Below, in pieces: positions 20,780 to 33,559 of a stretch of DNA of 64,000 nt (position 1 is the stretch's first letter; every line of letters starts with the position of its first letter). The notes beneath the pieces were generated by a model. The model saw only the letters and a program-made list of their open reading frames with translations, made no database searches and had not been told where the DNA came from. The position numbers and the translations under genes were made by a program. This stretch comes from Climacium dendroides (Eukaryota > Streptophyta > Bryopsida > Hypnales > Climaciaceae): NCBI GenBank assembly GCA_950106755.1, contig OX467082.1:18166001-18230000 (forward strand), given 5' to 3'.

Positions 20780-23110
20780 ATTGCGTTCTTCTAAAAAAAT
20801 AGAATGAGTGTTTTTTTAGAGTCAAACCATATAATCTCATACTTCATTTGTCTTAGATCATGTGGTAAAATGTTTATGAAGTACATGCATTTAAAGTTGA
20901 AAATTTAAAAAAATTAAAATTCAACTTTAACTAGCAATTTGAAATTGACAACATGAACTTTGAATTTAAAAAAATTATATTGAAGAATTGAGTTCAAAGT
21001 CTAGGAAAAAATTCCAAATGAAAACATTTTAATTTTAATTTTTAAAAAATTGTTAAGGAGAAGTAGGTTCAAGATTGACCAGAAAACTAAAACATTAATT
21101 TTATCCTACAAAGGGACAATGATAAAGTAGAGTTTAAAATATTATTTTAAATTTTGAATTATTCAAATGTCTAAATTAAAGACTATTCAAAAATTGAACT
21201 ATTTAATTCTAGGTTTTGGCCAAGCAACCTCTAGAATAATCCTTGTTAGATTTCAAAACTTCTTACATTAAATTAAATTTTTCCACTAAAACTAGACTTC
21301 AAGATGAACTATTTCCAACAAATTTCATGAAAAATAGACTAATTATAAAGGAGATATGGACCTTCAAAATCTGTTGACATTGTAAATTGAAAAAAAATGG
21401 ATAAATAAAATTCACATATTTTGATATACCATGGTGTAATGATTGGAGTCCATGACTCTTTTCCATAAGGTCTTGGATGTGATCCTTGATTGATTTGTCC
21501 ATGTGGTTGAGCTACCCCCCAAAAAGTTTTTTTTTCCATTAGAATTTACCAAGACAAAACTAACAAAAATATGTTCATAGTTGGTCTAAACTAAGTCTTC
21601 TAAACCCACAAGAGAAATCAACACATTTTTTTTGTTGATTTTGTCTTTAACTTGACTACAATTCTCTAATAGTGTATTCATCTAGGGTTCACTCAATTGA
21701 TATAGGTATAATACACAAACTCTCATATTTATTCTACAACTTCTTACTTCCTTAATTTTACAATTTTTATGATTGTAGATACTTCATAATTTTTATTATC
21801 AAGAGTTACACCACTTGGAAAAAAACTGAGGTCAAACCTTTGTAAGAGCATTTTTAATCAATGTTACGAATTAATTTAACAAATACATTACTAGCTTCAG
21901 ATTGATGTCAAATTTGAATTTGAGAGTCCAATCATTGAAATTGCATCAAAAATCACTTACCCCCTAAAGCACTAATTTCATTGACTTGTATTAAAAAAAA
22001 CTATGTTCATTTTAGCCATATAAGTTATAAATAATTTTCAGTGTAATATTTTTGTTACAAAAAACTATGATTTATCTATCAATCTAAGAAATCTCTATTA
22101 ATTTTGTAATAAAATAAAAATATTATAATTTTTAAACTAACAAATGGATATAAATTGTTAAAAATAACAAAAGCTATCCAAATAATTTGAAATTTTTTCA
22201 AGAAGTAAATTTAGACATGAAGAATATTGTCAAAAAAATTTCAGTAATTTTTTCCTTTTCTGCACCCAAAATGCACCCAAAACGCTCTTAGTAATGACCT
22301 TCAAGTTAAAACACCTTCATCAAGCTAAATTTAGACTTTGTATAATTGATTGATAGATTTTTTAAATAATAATCATGTGTAAAAAAAAACTTTTTCTATA
22401 GTTGTTGATTGTTTCAGAATTTTTGGTAGAAAAAGCAACATATTGTATTTTTTTAATGTGTAATTTGTACATAAAATTATATCAATTAGAATATCTATTA
22501 GAATAATTTGGAATTCTGAACAAAAATTAATGTTTAAATAACAAAAAAAAAATTGAATTGAAAATTAAAAATAATTTTTAAACAAATATTAAAATGAAAA
22601 AATACAATATTGTGTGATTTGGATTTTAATACATGAACCTTCCAATTGCAATAACTTATTAATCCCTTGGTGCTCCAATGTCTAAAATCTAAACAATGAA
22701 TAGAGAGGTTCTAGGGCCTTCTTTTACCACATAAATTTTCATTCATCCAAACCAATGCTTGACTTTTAAAAAATTTGTATGATGAATTTGATGGAATTGA
22801 TGTAACAACATTTATTTATAAAGATATGGGCAAAAATGTACAAAAATCAAGAGAGGATTCATATGTAAAGGGATTTATTTTTATGATTTTTCAAAAGTTT
22901 TGAGATGGTTAAAGGATAACTTATTAGACTTCATTTTCTAAATTTAAATCAAAACCAAGAATGAATACTTTAAATGTTACAAAGAAGGTTGATCAAGGTG
23001 TATCTATTTGGGGGATATGTAGACCTCCAAGGATTTTTATAGACACTCAATGGACTCCATTATCCATATTATGTACTTCCAAATGATATTTTAGAGGGGG
23101 TATTTTTTCT
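20780..23110. other. AT-rich stretch with a partial R1 relative
   Basis: About 20940-21110 resembles the middle of R1 (GAATTGAGTTCAAAGTCTAGG, AAAATTGTTAAGGAGAAGTAGGTTCAAGATTGA). The remainder to 23110 is AT-rich with no supportable gene, RNA or element end. Small open frames at 21299-21539 (-) have no domain. Confidence 0.4.
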
Positions 23111-23114
23111 TTAA

Positions 23115-23916
23115 CCCCTAAATGCCCAAGCCTTTTCAAGTGTGTTTTGACTATGAAAAAAGAGCATGGGCTTATAGTTAACCCCAATGAGGCAAATTGT
23201 TTTTTTTTCAAAATCTAACTGTATAGATGTTTAAAGAGCTTGCTTTTTAGTATGTTCACCAATTTTGAGTGAAAAATTGCATAGGAGTTGTGAGATTATA
23301 ACAAGAGAAATGTTCATTTTTTAATTTTAGTATGTTGTCCCTCCCTACAATGTTTCAGAAATTTGCACATAAATTTATTTTGGAATTGGAGGTGACATGA
23401 ACAACTACAATTTGTGTTAGTACACTAAAATGCACTTTCAAAAAACTTAATTTCACATGAAAACCTATCAAATTCACTAGACAGTCCACCTTGCAATTGT
23501 TGAAATGTAATTCTTTTTATAAGTATGAATTGCAAATAACTCCAAATCAACACTTGCATGTTTAAATTTTCAATGGTGAAAATCATGAAAACACTAAGCT
23601 CTTTCCATTGGGACCATTTTCAAATCAAATGGATAAGTACAATTTTTTAGATCTCAAGTCAAGTGAAATTGGCAAAGTTGGGATAATGAAGTAAAATTAG
23701 CAAGCTTTACTCTACCACTAATGGACAAACATGGCTTTAAGGACCTTTCAAAAATCAAATGTTCAACTTTTTCAGTGAAAAATGAAAGTTTTCAATAGTT
23801 AACCCTAGAAACTGCCCCCCAAATTTTTTATAATGGTCATATGAATTTAACTGCCCATCCCAACCTGAGCCTGAAATTTCAGATCGACCATATATGGTTG
23901 ATCAGGCAGTTAGGGG
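23115..23916 (-). mobile_element. R2 element, both ends present, TTAA on each side
   Basis: The left end TTAA-CCCCTAAATGCCCAAGCC (TTAA at 23111-23114) and the right-end complement TTAA-CCCCTAACTGCCTGATC (TTAA at 23917-23920) form a terminal inverted repeat of about 13 bp, CCCCTAA(A/C)TGCC. The 802-bp interior matches, in reverse, the copies at 3196-7540 and 44976-45570. No coding capacity. A TTAA target duplication with C-rich ends is the signature of the piggyBac superfamily, so a non-autonomous piggyBac-like element is a reasonable but untested reading. Confidence 0.65.
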
Positions 23917-23920
23917 TTAA

Positions 23921-24928
23921 GGTAGTTTAGAACACCCTCACTATTGTTACCCAATATTCTAATACCTCATTAAAAAAATAATATATAATTTTGGTTATTT
24001 AAACATAAGATACATTAGTTATAAATTTATGGTATTGGGTCTACTCAAGAAAAGAAACATTGAAATTTTACAATTATGAATGCATTGGAAATTAAAAAAA
24101 ACATCCAACTAAACACTTGTGCTGTAAAGAAACACATGCATTGAAATAAGACAAGTTACAAACAATATAAAATATTTTTAATAAAAGAATACAAGCATTG
24201 AATTCATTAATCATGCATTTGCAAAAGACAAAGTCAGGCACAAGAGTTGAAGCTTGATGGGAAAGCTTCACTACAAATCTTGAACCTAATACAATAAATG
24301 TGTAGTAAGAAAAAAAACCCAATAGACTTATGTAGTTGAAAACTACAATGCTTAGGGAATTCACTCTTGCAATCCTTAAGAAAATTAGATGATGTCACTT
24401 ACATTGCGGAAACATTTTTAACATAAATGTATATCTTTATATAGAAAGCCCAAGAAGTTCCAACATTTCATGCCATCGGGCAATATTGTTCTTAAATATC
24501 TTTGAATATCATAGATAGCAAGGGTGCGACAAGCAAGAAATATAAATAATTTTTTTGGAAAGAGGATGCATCAATGGCAACAACAATTATGATAATAGAA
24601 TTTGTCTTTCTTGGTAAAACTATTTTATTTAAAAGAGCCATAATTGAGTGTGTAAATGTTCATTTACTACCATAGCAATGAAAATAACTACAAACATAAT
24701 TGATGTCAGCATAGATGAATATTTTTTATAAAGGTTATGTGCTCTTAGTGTTAGAAATTTTGAGCATAGGATGCTTATTGGCCCAACTATTGAATAATAC
24801 AAATTCTATATTATATTTAATAATTAACAAAATCTTGGCCTTAATTGTTATAACCTTTATTAATTACAATACTATGAATCTTTTTGTTGATATCCTATGG
24901 TAAAATAAATGGTTTTCAATTATTTTGT
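23921..24928. other. AT-rich spacer
   Basis: No supportable gene. Small open frames at 24092-24364 (-) and 24715-24903 (+) are hydrophobic and AT-driven, without a domain. Confidence 0.4.
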
Positions 24929-24970
24929 TTAACCCCTAAAGGACCATTATCTCGTTGAGGGACAAATTGA
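24929..24970 (+). repeat. R1-type TTAA terminal motif
   Basis: TTAA-CCCCTAAAGGACCATTAT marks the start of another R1-family copy. The sequence beyond about 24970 is too diverged for me to follow, and no opposite end was found. Confidence 0.5.
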
Positions 24971-27656
24971 ATTTTCAAAAGGTACCTACAGTTTCAATTT
25001 TATTTGTGATTTCTTAAAACTCTTTTTGAAGATAAAAAAAAGATTATCTTTGTGGAAATAATATTATTTTTTAATTGGCACCTAAGAACAAATTATTTTA
25101 AAGGTCCTATACAAAGACATGTAAGAGTATTTGAATACATTATTCAAGTTATTTTTACAATTTTAAAAAATGAACTAAAAATAATAATCAATCAATGAAC
25201 TTTTGAATCACCATCATTTATTATCTTACTATTAAATATCTTTAATTAGATATTCCATTGTGGGTAACTGATTATTATATAAAATTGATGTATGTTATAA
25301 TGTTTCTTGCACTAGAAAAAATGTCAATTTATACTAGTCTCAATAGTGTACACGACAAATAATATATGAAATATTTAGTAAATAAAAAATCTTGTACTTT
25401 ATATTAAATTCTTTAAACTTGTTTTAGAAAAATAAACTCTTAAATTTAGGGAGGAATTTTTACCTTTATATAGGTTATATTTGAATGCACAATAACTTCA
25501 TGTAATAAAAAAATTTGTCCCACATTTTTATTAGGTTCAACATAAATGTACTCCAAGGAGCTTGAAATGAGTTCAACATCAATTGGCTTTGAAATAATTG
25601 AGCATGCATTCTAATTATAAATGAAAAGTGGAAAATACTCCTTTGTTTTGTTTGTCATGAAATTTTACAAAAAAATATTAAAAGATTCTATTATGAAAGA
25701 AGTTTTGAATAAAAAATTTGTTGTTGTCACTCAAATGAATTTGTTGGTCATTGCTTAAGTGACGCACTTTTGGTTGTGAAAACTTTCCAATAAATCTAGC
25801 CTTTATTGTCTATTTTTCTAACACCTACCATTTTTGATGAATGAAAATCTTTAATAATTTTATCTTTAATTTTTTTCAATGAACATTTTATAATTGTAGA
25901 ACAAAGAAAAATTCCTTAAACACCATTCAACACTTAAAAGAGATTTGCAAAGGAAGTTATAAGCAAAAATGCTTTAGGCATTATATAGAAGCAAATACAA
26001 CCTAAAATATGCCTATCATAGGTAATTGACTAGCTTGATTGTGCCCAAGGACATAGAAAGTGTATAATTGTTGCATAATTGTAAATTCTATTCAAGTATG
26101 AAGTTATATAAAAAGCATTAAACAATATTAATTTGTAAAATAATCAAAAACCAATGGAATCTTCAAGACTTTCTAAGCAAAATTTGCCTAGTCATTTGAC
26201 TAAACAAATGACTACACAGGATATTGAATCAAAGTATAAAAAGTTGCACCATTTTCAATGCAAAATGTGTAATTTCAAGAAAAGAAAGGACTTTGGGATT
26301 TTTTATAGACCATTATTTGAAAATATATTAATATTCAAGGTCAAATTCACCATAATTTAGTGATATATATGTTAGATTAAACAAAAGTGTATTCAAGTAT
26401 TAAGATAAGACCATATACAAAGGTTGAGATTGTCCACATGGTGACTGATACAACATGTACATTTTGCTACTTTGAAATTTTTTTTGTGATAAATCCACTT
26501 ATTATTATGGCAAATGTAAAATATGGTTAGCCAACTTTTGAACAAAGATTTTGCAAATTCTATCAAATTTTTTTTTGTAGAGGAAAATTAAGGCAATTAA
26601 TAAATATATAAAAATTTAATTTATAGAATAAATAATTAAAAATAATCTAATATTTTAATAGGATTTTAATTTTATAATTCAAAAGTCCGTCAACAACATT
26701 TATTTCATGAAATTTAGGGTGCACTTTTGTGATAGAACACTACACAATTTTTGAAAAATCTATCTTATTTATTAGAACATAATAAGCATTCTATGAAATT
26801 TTGGATGATGATAGAGAAGACTGACCTACAAGACCACCTAAAATTAATTTCATAGCAAGATTATCTTTTTAGAATGATCTATGATTTTTGAAAATATCAA
26901 AATTGCGCATTTGGTGCACTAGATCAAAAAGGTTGGTTGATCCTACCATGCATTCACCTTTCTCATATACCACAAAGAATGAATGCCTTCTCTAAAGAAT
27001 GACATACAAATCAAAGAAAATGAAGGTCATTTCCAAGTGCCATAAGGCCAATATACCAGTATAAAATCAACACACACTTGTATACACATACCATTCTTTT
27101 TATAAGAACCAAGTCTAAATTGTTTCTAAATCCAATGGTGTATAAATTATTTGACTAATTTTCTACATTTCCATACTATGTTTACAAAAACAATTGTACA
27201 TCTACCTTCAAAACTAACAACATCTATGCACGCAAATCCTAGTTGTGTGATTATCTTATAAGTAACAAAATTTCATGAAAATTGCATTGCATTGACTAAA
27301 AAATTAAAAAAAATATGAAACATTTCTTTTGATAATTTAAGAATACACAACAAAATTAAGTTCAATCGAAGTTGTCTTTAACCTTTAAACATATCCTTAA
27401 AGAATTTTGTTTTAAAAAAAGTTTTTAGTGAAATTTTCATAGTCCTAATACTTCACTATTTTCTTAGGAAGTTGAAAAGATTCCAAGTAACTTTATATAT
27501 ATATATATATAATTTTTGTTGCAAAGAGTTGTGTAAATAAAAATTGTAAATCACAATACATTGAGTGCCTCAACCAATACAAAATATGCAATCAAAATCC
27601 AAGCAAGAATGCATGACAAAAACATCCTCAAAGAGAAACTAAAAATCTACACACAA
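24971..27656. other. AT-rich stretch without recognised features
   Basis: No gene, RNA or element end could be supported. A TA microsatellite lies at 27493-27511. The final bases (27632-27664) match the start of the R3 repeat at 56925. Confidence 0.4.
27493..27511. repeat. (TA)n microsatellite
   Basis: About nine consecutive TA units in an AT-rich background. Confidence 0.85.
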
Positions 27657-28432
27657 GAAGTTAACTCGGGGGGACACTATACAGGAATTTCATTGATCAC
27701 GTGCAAACAAGCCCCTATTATTTGGAGGCTATGTAGGTAATTTTTTTAATTTATGGGGGGGTTTTTTACCTAAATTTCTAAAACTTGCTTATTTCATATA
27801 CCCCATATTTTTGTTGAAATTTTTGTGGGTGTTCATTTTTTATACCCTATGTTCATTATAAATACAACTTAGTGGACAATGTTTTACTAAAACTTAGAAG
27901 GATAGGATGCACACTTTTTCACGAGAAGGTTTGGCTAAACATTACACTTGTACTTTGTAGTTAACCTTGAATGTTGAAATTGCAAGCTTTATTCATAGTA
28001 GAAACGCATAATTACACCACTTGCAATGAAACAAATTGGATCTAAAATTTGAATCAAAACATAGTACTAAGAAAAAACAATGGAAAAACAATGGAATAGT
28101 ACCCAAGTTTAAGGTTTAGGTCTATAGACAATTCTCAAAATTGTGGTGTATGTGTTTATAAACACATAACTCACCATGAACAAGTGTCTAAAAACAAAGG
28201 TTTGAACAATATGCTTGGTCTAGGGTTCAATGTCCAAGCAAAGCAAATTTGAAAACTCATATATAGAACTTGGACACTTAGGAACACTAAATTGATTCCT
28301 ACAAGAAAAATTCTATTGCTACTGACCTACATGTTTGCAAAGAACAACATTAGTGACTTTGCATAACAGAAATGTATAGAAAAGGAGAAAACCAAAAAAT
28401 GATGCTAATCACAAATGGTTAAGGATTTTATC

Positions 28433-28738
28433 TCATCGACATCTAGGGGTTACCCAAACGTTGGGCAAATCAGCCTGCCCATTTCTCTTGCGCACTTCGA
28501 TTTCGTCTTGCCACTTGTTGAGAGGAGTAACTTGTAGTTGGTGTAGCTCCGCAGCACTAAGCTCACTCAAAGGGACCATCTGCAGTCTTTGTGGAATAGG
28601 ATTGTCTAATCTGCAAGACTTGCCGAAGACAATCACGTTGGTCTCAAAAGCATTGAGCACCAAATTTGCCTTTTCTTTAGGTTTGACATGTAGCGTTGTG
28701 ACATCATAAGATGCCAAGCACAACGTTGCAAATTGCAA
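28433..28738 (-). pseudogene. Captured gene fragment, C-terminal piece (copy 1)
   Basis: Unrecognised protein. From about residue 16 to the stop it equals the C-terminal 80-odd residues of the open frame in copy 2 (51784-52230): KANLVLNAFETNVIVFGKSC ... LPNVWVTPRCR, with only D/V and E/K differences (WQDEIEV here, WQVKIEV there). Upstream of KANLVL the sequence changes abruptly at about 28677 to residues absent from copy 2 (…CLASYDVTTLHVKPKE). This piece therefore joins a different 5' part. Balanced codons and few differences between copies suggest it was once a real exon. Function unknown. Confidence 0.6.
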
Positions 28739-29200
28739 AGTAAAACCTTAGCTAGACTTGTAGCAATGATCTTTTCCTCAGATGATGCCTCTCAAAACGA
28801 ATCCAACCATAGAAGGACTCACAACTATATTCTAAAAGAAATTGAAGAAGTGCGTCATTTAGTATGATTTATTCGCTTGATCCCATGGACTCTATATTGG
28901 ACTAATCCAAGAAAATAGAGATGTTCTGAGTAATGCAGACCCAAACAAAGCACGGCAGAAATCGAACAAAACACAATCCCTCTCCAATACACTAGTATTG
29001 CGTAATCAGTTCAAACAAAGCAATAAACTGTACTACGTCTAGCACGCACGACTCATAGTGGCGGAATTATAAGACAAGCATACAAAACAACAGATTCTTG
29101 AGAACAAGCGAGGCATCCTCTGGAAACTCAAGCATGGAATGAAATGCCCTCTGTGACTTCTTACAATCTAGGGTTCAGCTACGTGCATCTGTGGTTCAAA
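28677..29200 (-). other. Copy-1-specific insert in the captured gene
   Basis: About 520 bp present in copy 1 replaces about 155 bp of coding sequence in copy 2 (52025-52180). It is less AT-rich than the region outside and looks like transcribed non-coding or other exon sequence on the minus strand. Its borders fall inside matching codons on both sides (after EP-Y near 29200 and before KANLVL near 28677). This could be an intron-like or exon-replacement difference between two source transcripts or genes, or a later insertion or deletion. Confidence 0.5.
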
Positions 29201-29259
29201 TATTCTGGTTCAGATGCATCGGATTCTAATGTCCATACTTTGACCTTCTCAACAACCAT
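29179..29259 (-). pseudogene. Captured gene fragment, N-terminal piece (copy 1)
   Basis: ATG at 29259 gives MVVEKVKVWTLESDASEPEY, matching the start of the copy 2 protein (MAVEKVTVWTLESNVSEPKY). It then diverges into LNHRCT and a stop at 29179-29181. The conserved start supports a genuine translation start in the ancestral gene. In copy 1 the frame is cut after about 20 conserved residues. Confidence 0.55.
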
Positions 29260-29929
29260 GTAAACGCCAAATGCAAAACCCTATCCCAACCCCTAACTAA
29301 AAGCATCTACGGGCTCAAACATAATCCACAATACAATCACCTAAACCGCTCATCAATTTGCAGCAGAAGTTCGCAACAAAACCCTTAACTTGAAGCATCT
29401 ACAAGCAACGTAAGGCCTACAACCTTGCAATGTCCACAAATTTATTGTTTGAAATCAAGATTTGAAAAAAACGCGGGGCAAAAAAATCTGCAAGCCTTTG
29501 GTGGCATCCCTAGTGTTTTCTCACTAAACCTATGGTATAGGACGAAACATTCAGTCATGCATCTAATGTTCTTCATCCATTTGCTGTCAGGACATGGAAT
29601 TCTAAAATATGGGATTCTAGGATATGGGATTCCGAGATATGGGATTCCACCCTCAGTACCTTTGTTATATTTATATTGTATTAAGTATAGTAGTGGAAAG
29701 TTCAAATTTTGGAGGGGATTTGGAGGGGGGCTACTTTAGAAAAAAATCGATAAAATTTAGTAATATGTAACATCCTTCATTATTTATAATGACTAGTAGC
29801 CCATTATGTAGATGCTAATTTACTTTGAATAATTGTCAAAAATTTAGATCCAACACAATTAAAAATATCCTTCATCTGTTCGTACACTAACATCAAAAGG
29901 GGGGGGAGTGCACCTCCTAGGAAAGTTAA

Positions 29930-30290
29930 ATGGCTTTCACTTACAAAGGGAGAATTCAAGAGTGTAAGTTTAAGAAAAGAAGTGAAGGCTTTACTAAATG
30001 ATAAATTGTCATCTCCAAGCAAAATTAAACACCTCTCTTTCTAAAGCACTTACAAAATTTGATTCGACAAGAATGTCAAATTGGAGAGTTCTCTCTACAT
30101 AAATAGTGAAATCTTAAGTTGGATGAACTCTGAAATTTGGATTAAAATCATATTAGGAATATTTACTCAAAATGCAAAAGAACTTGGATATGTTACAAAT
30201 ATAGTGAAGACAATCTATAGTGCCTCTGTCTTGTTAATTGAGGCTAAAAGAGACTCATCATCTTTGGAAACAATCAAAGAAATACGATGA
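29930..30290 (+). repeat. R3 dispersed repeat (copy split by the 8-bp-duplication element)
   Basis: Matches 56950-57180: GTGAAGGCTTTACTAAATGATAAA, CATCTCCAAGCAAAATTAAACAC, AAGAATGTCAAAT and TCTTAAGTTGGATGAACTCTGAAATTTGGATTAAAA. The left part of the same repeat is at 27632-27664. Non-coding; family unknown. A small open frame at 30081-30290 lies in it but has no domain. Confidence 0.6.
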
Positions 30291-30371
30291 TCATTCAAGA
30301 TATCAACCACCTTGAATTCAATAGGCCTTGTGACCCATAAAAAATGATGTTAATACTTGAAATGTAGCTAG

Positions 30372-31594
30372 CATTGGAAGAAAACAAGTTTTTTTATGTC
30401 TAAGAAAACAAGTCATGGCATTCAATTTGATATAAGGGATTTGCATAAATGTTTGTTAAAATTCATTATGTTTGACAAGCTAGAAATGGGCCAAAATTTG
30501 TAAAAATATGCCTTGTTTTTCCTTTAACATGGCAGAAAACATGGTCTTCCAAGCTCCCCATTGTGTGGCATGCAAATGTCACATAAGTGCCACGCATGCA
30601 TGAAAAAAATTCTAGCTTGTCCGTGACGTGGCATTTGATGGGGAGGTGGAAAAAATGATGTGATAACCAATGAGGGTGACCTGGAATGCTTAGTTAGTAC
30701 ACTTTCATGTCATTTCAACATTTTAATATTGTTTTTTGAGACGTCTAGATGTTTTTTGAGAAATTAATTGGTACATACCTTATCCATAGGGCAAGATTAA
30801 CAAAAAATATTTATTTAAAATAAAATAAATAAAAACAACAAAATTTGTTGAATTCACCAAAAATCAAAGAAAACTCACCATCTACTACCAAGAGAATTTT
30901 TGATGGTAAATGAAAGAATTCCTTCATTGAAAGGAAATAAGAATGAAGGGTAGAGAAGATGTATTTATATTGAAATCCATCCTTTGTCTAGACAAAGGAT
31001 ATGGGATAATTTTAACATGGGAACTTGACTGTAGAATATATGGACGTTGTTTTTGACATAATTATGCTCATTGTTTCAAACATCAACTCGCCATTTTTGA
31101 CATAGAAACATTGTTTTAAACATTTTACATTGAATATAATTCTTGCTTTGCATATCCACTGTTATAGATTGTTTTGCTTCTTACCACCCTACTTGTATAA
31201 AGATTTTTTTCATCCATGATATACATCCATCCATTTGCTTTTGTTTGTAAAGTATGCCACATGGCTGCTCTTCCTCTAAATTTTTCACATTTGGTTAGCC
31301 TTTTACCTTAGACCATAATAATTTCCACTAACTTATCTATATTAAATTGGATTTGCTTGTTTACACGCTTGTTTACGTGGCAATCTGTGTTATTTTGGAC
31401 AATCCAAAAAACATCATAATGTCTTCATTTATGTCAAATAAAATGCCAACGTCAATGATAACATCAACTTGTTTTTATAGTAACATGCCAATGTTCTACA
31501 TAACGTCTACAAAAATCTACCTTTTGGGACCAACTGCCCTTTGACATCTTCATGCTTTGTCAAACAAAAGCAAAAATGCAGATTTCTTATAATG
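30372..31594 (+). mobile_element. Small CACTA-like element E (TAG duplication)
   Basis: The left end CATTGGAAGAAAACAAG at 30372 and the right-end complement CATTATAAGAAATCTGC from 31594 are related to the ends of element D (16743-19363). Identical TAG triplets flank both sides (30369-30371; 31595-31597). The interior has TGACGTGGCA near 30622, several GACGTC / GATGTTTT words and no transposase. At 1.2 kb it is a deletion derivative of the element D family. The ends are less well matched than in the other copies. Confidence 0.6.
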
Positions 31595-31597
31595 TAG

Positions 31598-32080
31598 GTT
31601 GTTCCAAATCCAAGGCCAAAGTTGCAACATCTACAAAGGTTGGGGGAGCAAGAAATAGGAGAATATACTATCCATTTTCAATAACCTTCTTCATTGTGTC
31701 ATCTACCGGAGATATCTCAAAAATATACTTTAGTAGAGTAAATTGTTAGGTATATTATTATTGTATAAGTCACAATAAGTTTGCAAATAGATTAGATTGT
31801 GGATCATAGAGACCTCTACTAATTCTTGCACGCGAATGACTATGGGCAAGGCAAGAGGCAAGGCCAACCAACAATGAAATAAATCAATGTGATAAAATCT
31901 CTTTAGATCTTCATCACTAATGAGAGTAACATCTTAAGAGGGTTGTTCAAAACAAAAATGAATGGCAAAAAAAGATAATTGCTCTAAATACAAAGCCAAT
32001 AATCTTTAGATATGATGGCGGGTTGCTAGGATGAATATAACCCCAATATCCACATCAATGTATTGCTTAACTTTAAGCCT
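31598..32080. other. Spacer before the chromovirus
   Basis: No gene or element recognised. The AGGCAAGGC words near 31850 are isolated. Confidence 0.35.
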
Positions 32081-32082
32081 AA

Positions 32083-32445
32083 TCTATTATAGATACCACA
32101 ATTACAAGATAATTAGAGGTTCTCTAAGGCAAGATAAGGGCTTAGATTGCAAAAAATAGTACAAAATATATAGAGAGCAAAAAATGCAAAGGATGTGTTG
32201 TCAAGACTAATGATCACTTCAACCTCGATATCCTTATATATTGCTATCTAAGAAGCTCTCTAAGAAGCTTCCTGTTGCTTTATATGTATTTTTCTAAATC
32301 TAAAATGTTTTTAAAGAGACTTACTATCAAAGATTCCTTCTTAGATTTGAAAAGCTCTTCAAGAAGCTTCTTCTAATTAGGAATTTTCTCAAAAAGCTTC
32401 CTATTATATAGAGAAGTTTCTAACTTATATGCCCGTGACATCATT
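32083..32445 (-). repeat. Chromovirus 3' LTR
   Basis: Alignable with 40882-41270: CTATTAT...GATAA(T/C)TAGAGGTTCTC(T/C)AAGGCAAGAT, AAAAGATGCAAA-type words, TGCTATCTAA, a series of AAGCTTC/AGGCTTC words and TGACATC near the end. Boundaries are approximate because I could not fix TG...CA ends or a clear target duplication. Confidence 0.65.
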
Positions 32446-32959
32446 GCCATCTCTAGCAACAAGTTCCAAGAGAAATCTAATCTTGCCCATTTCTCTAGCA
32501 GCAAGTTTCAAGAGGAATCTAATCTTGTCCATTTCAAGAAATTCAAGAATTCTTCTAATAGTACATGTTACATATATGGTCCGTTCAATCCTAAGTTAGG
32601 TTATTTTTGTTGCTCTTAAGGTTCAACTTACAAGAAAACCCTCCAAGAGGTTTTCTTGTAGTGATAAAGGATCCACGGGTTGGAACAGTTACTCTGGTAA
32701 TTGCAATAAAGAGAGCTCAAACTTAGCATCTAGTTGAGACTCTAGATCTAATGATTCTCTAAAAATTCTCCAATTAAATGTATTGAGGTTTCAATAAGCA
32801 ACTATCAAACACAAATTGAAGATTAGATGAAAGAATTTTAAAAAACTTTTAATAAGGTTGTATTTTCTTGCTATTATTTGGAATTCTATCTTCTTTATGT
32901 ATAGCTTCAAATGTCCTTGTAGTTGCTTCTATAAGAAATTATTGTTACATAGACTTCAA

Positions 32960-33150
32960 TTTATTGAGATAGAATTTATGAAATTTATGTACTTTTGCGG
33001 CGCATTAATTACATTTGTTATTGGTTCCCATGTGAGCTTGTTGATGTCATATCCACTCCAATGTATAAAATATTCCAAATTGCCCCGTCTATATCATGAA
33101 TCTAATATTTTTTCCATCTCATATTCTTCATGGTTTTTGACCTTGATGAA
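32960..33150 (-). pseudogene. Chromodomain of the chromovirus integrase
   Basis: The minus strand reads KVKNHEEYEMEKILDS (stop) YRRGNLEYFIHWSGYDINK followed by LTWEPITNVINAPQKYI. The family pattern is E-xx-ILD-R-R-G-xx-EYLVKW-GY-xxxx-TWEP-xN. The aromatic/Trp positions (Y, W of HWSGY, W of TWEP) are kept. Chromodomains here are thought to steer integration toward marked chromatin. One in-frame TGA is present. The plus-strand 138-codon open frame at 32858-33274 is the antisense of this region. Confidence 0.8.
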
Positions 33151-33559
33151 AGATAGTAGTAGTTGCATTCTACCCATTACATTTGATTTTTATATGATTC
33201 AAAAAGAGAGAAGTGGAAGACTAAATGTACCTCCAGAGATGTTGGGAGTTTTAACCTATAAGCAATTGAAATGACTTGTCATTGAATGGAAAATATTCCT
33301 AGTTGACGATAGTCTAATTTATCACATGGGTAGTCTTAATGTTGCATCAAAAGAGTCAAACTTTCTTGCCAATTTGAAAAGAAGGTGATATTTTTTTAAG
33401 CACATTTACTAACTCTTTACAACAATCTTAAGCATCTTATAACTAGAATTTCATGGTTTATTGAAGTTGTAATAATCATATTCCCAATTTTTGGCTACTA
33501 CATTATTTGTCTCTGAAACATTTTATAAATCAAACTTTGGCATAAAATGGTGTCTATCA

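Larger units (their letters stand above)
27665..29921 (-). mobile_element. Gene-fragment-bearing element with 8-bp duplication, copy 1
   Basis: Copy 1 is flanked by GAAGTTAA (27657-27664) and AAAGTTAA (29922-29929), 7 of 8 identical. Its body matches copy 2 (51015-52861) almost base for base over 27675-28675 and again from about 29198 to the right end. Ends: CTCGGGGGGACACT on the left, and CCTAGGAGGTGCACT as the complement of the right. The segment 56925-56990 is a relative of the flanks without the insertion (CAAGAAGTCAAATAGC), which independently supports the boundaries. 8-bp duplications and G-rich ends point to the hAT superfamily, but the element carries no transposase. It carries pieces of an unrecognised gene on the minus strand. 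Confidence 0.75.

Noticed and set aside
32858..33274. 138-codon plus-strand open frame
   Set aside because: The minus strand of the same region encodes the chromodomain, so the plus frame is an antisense shadow.
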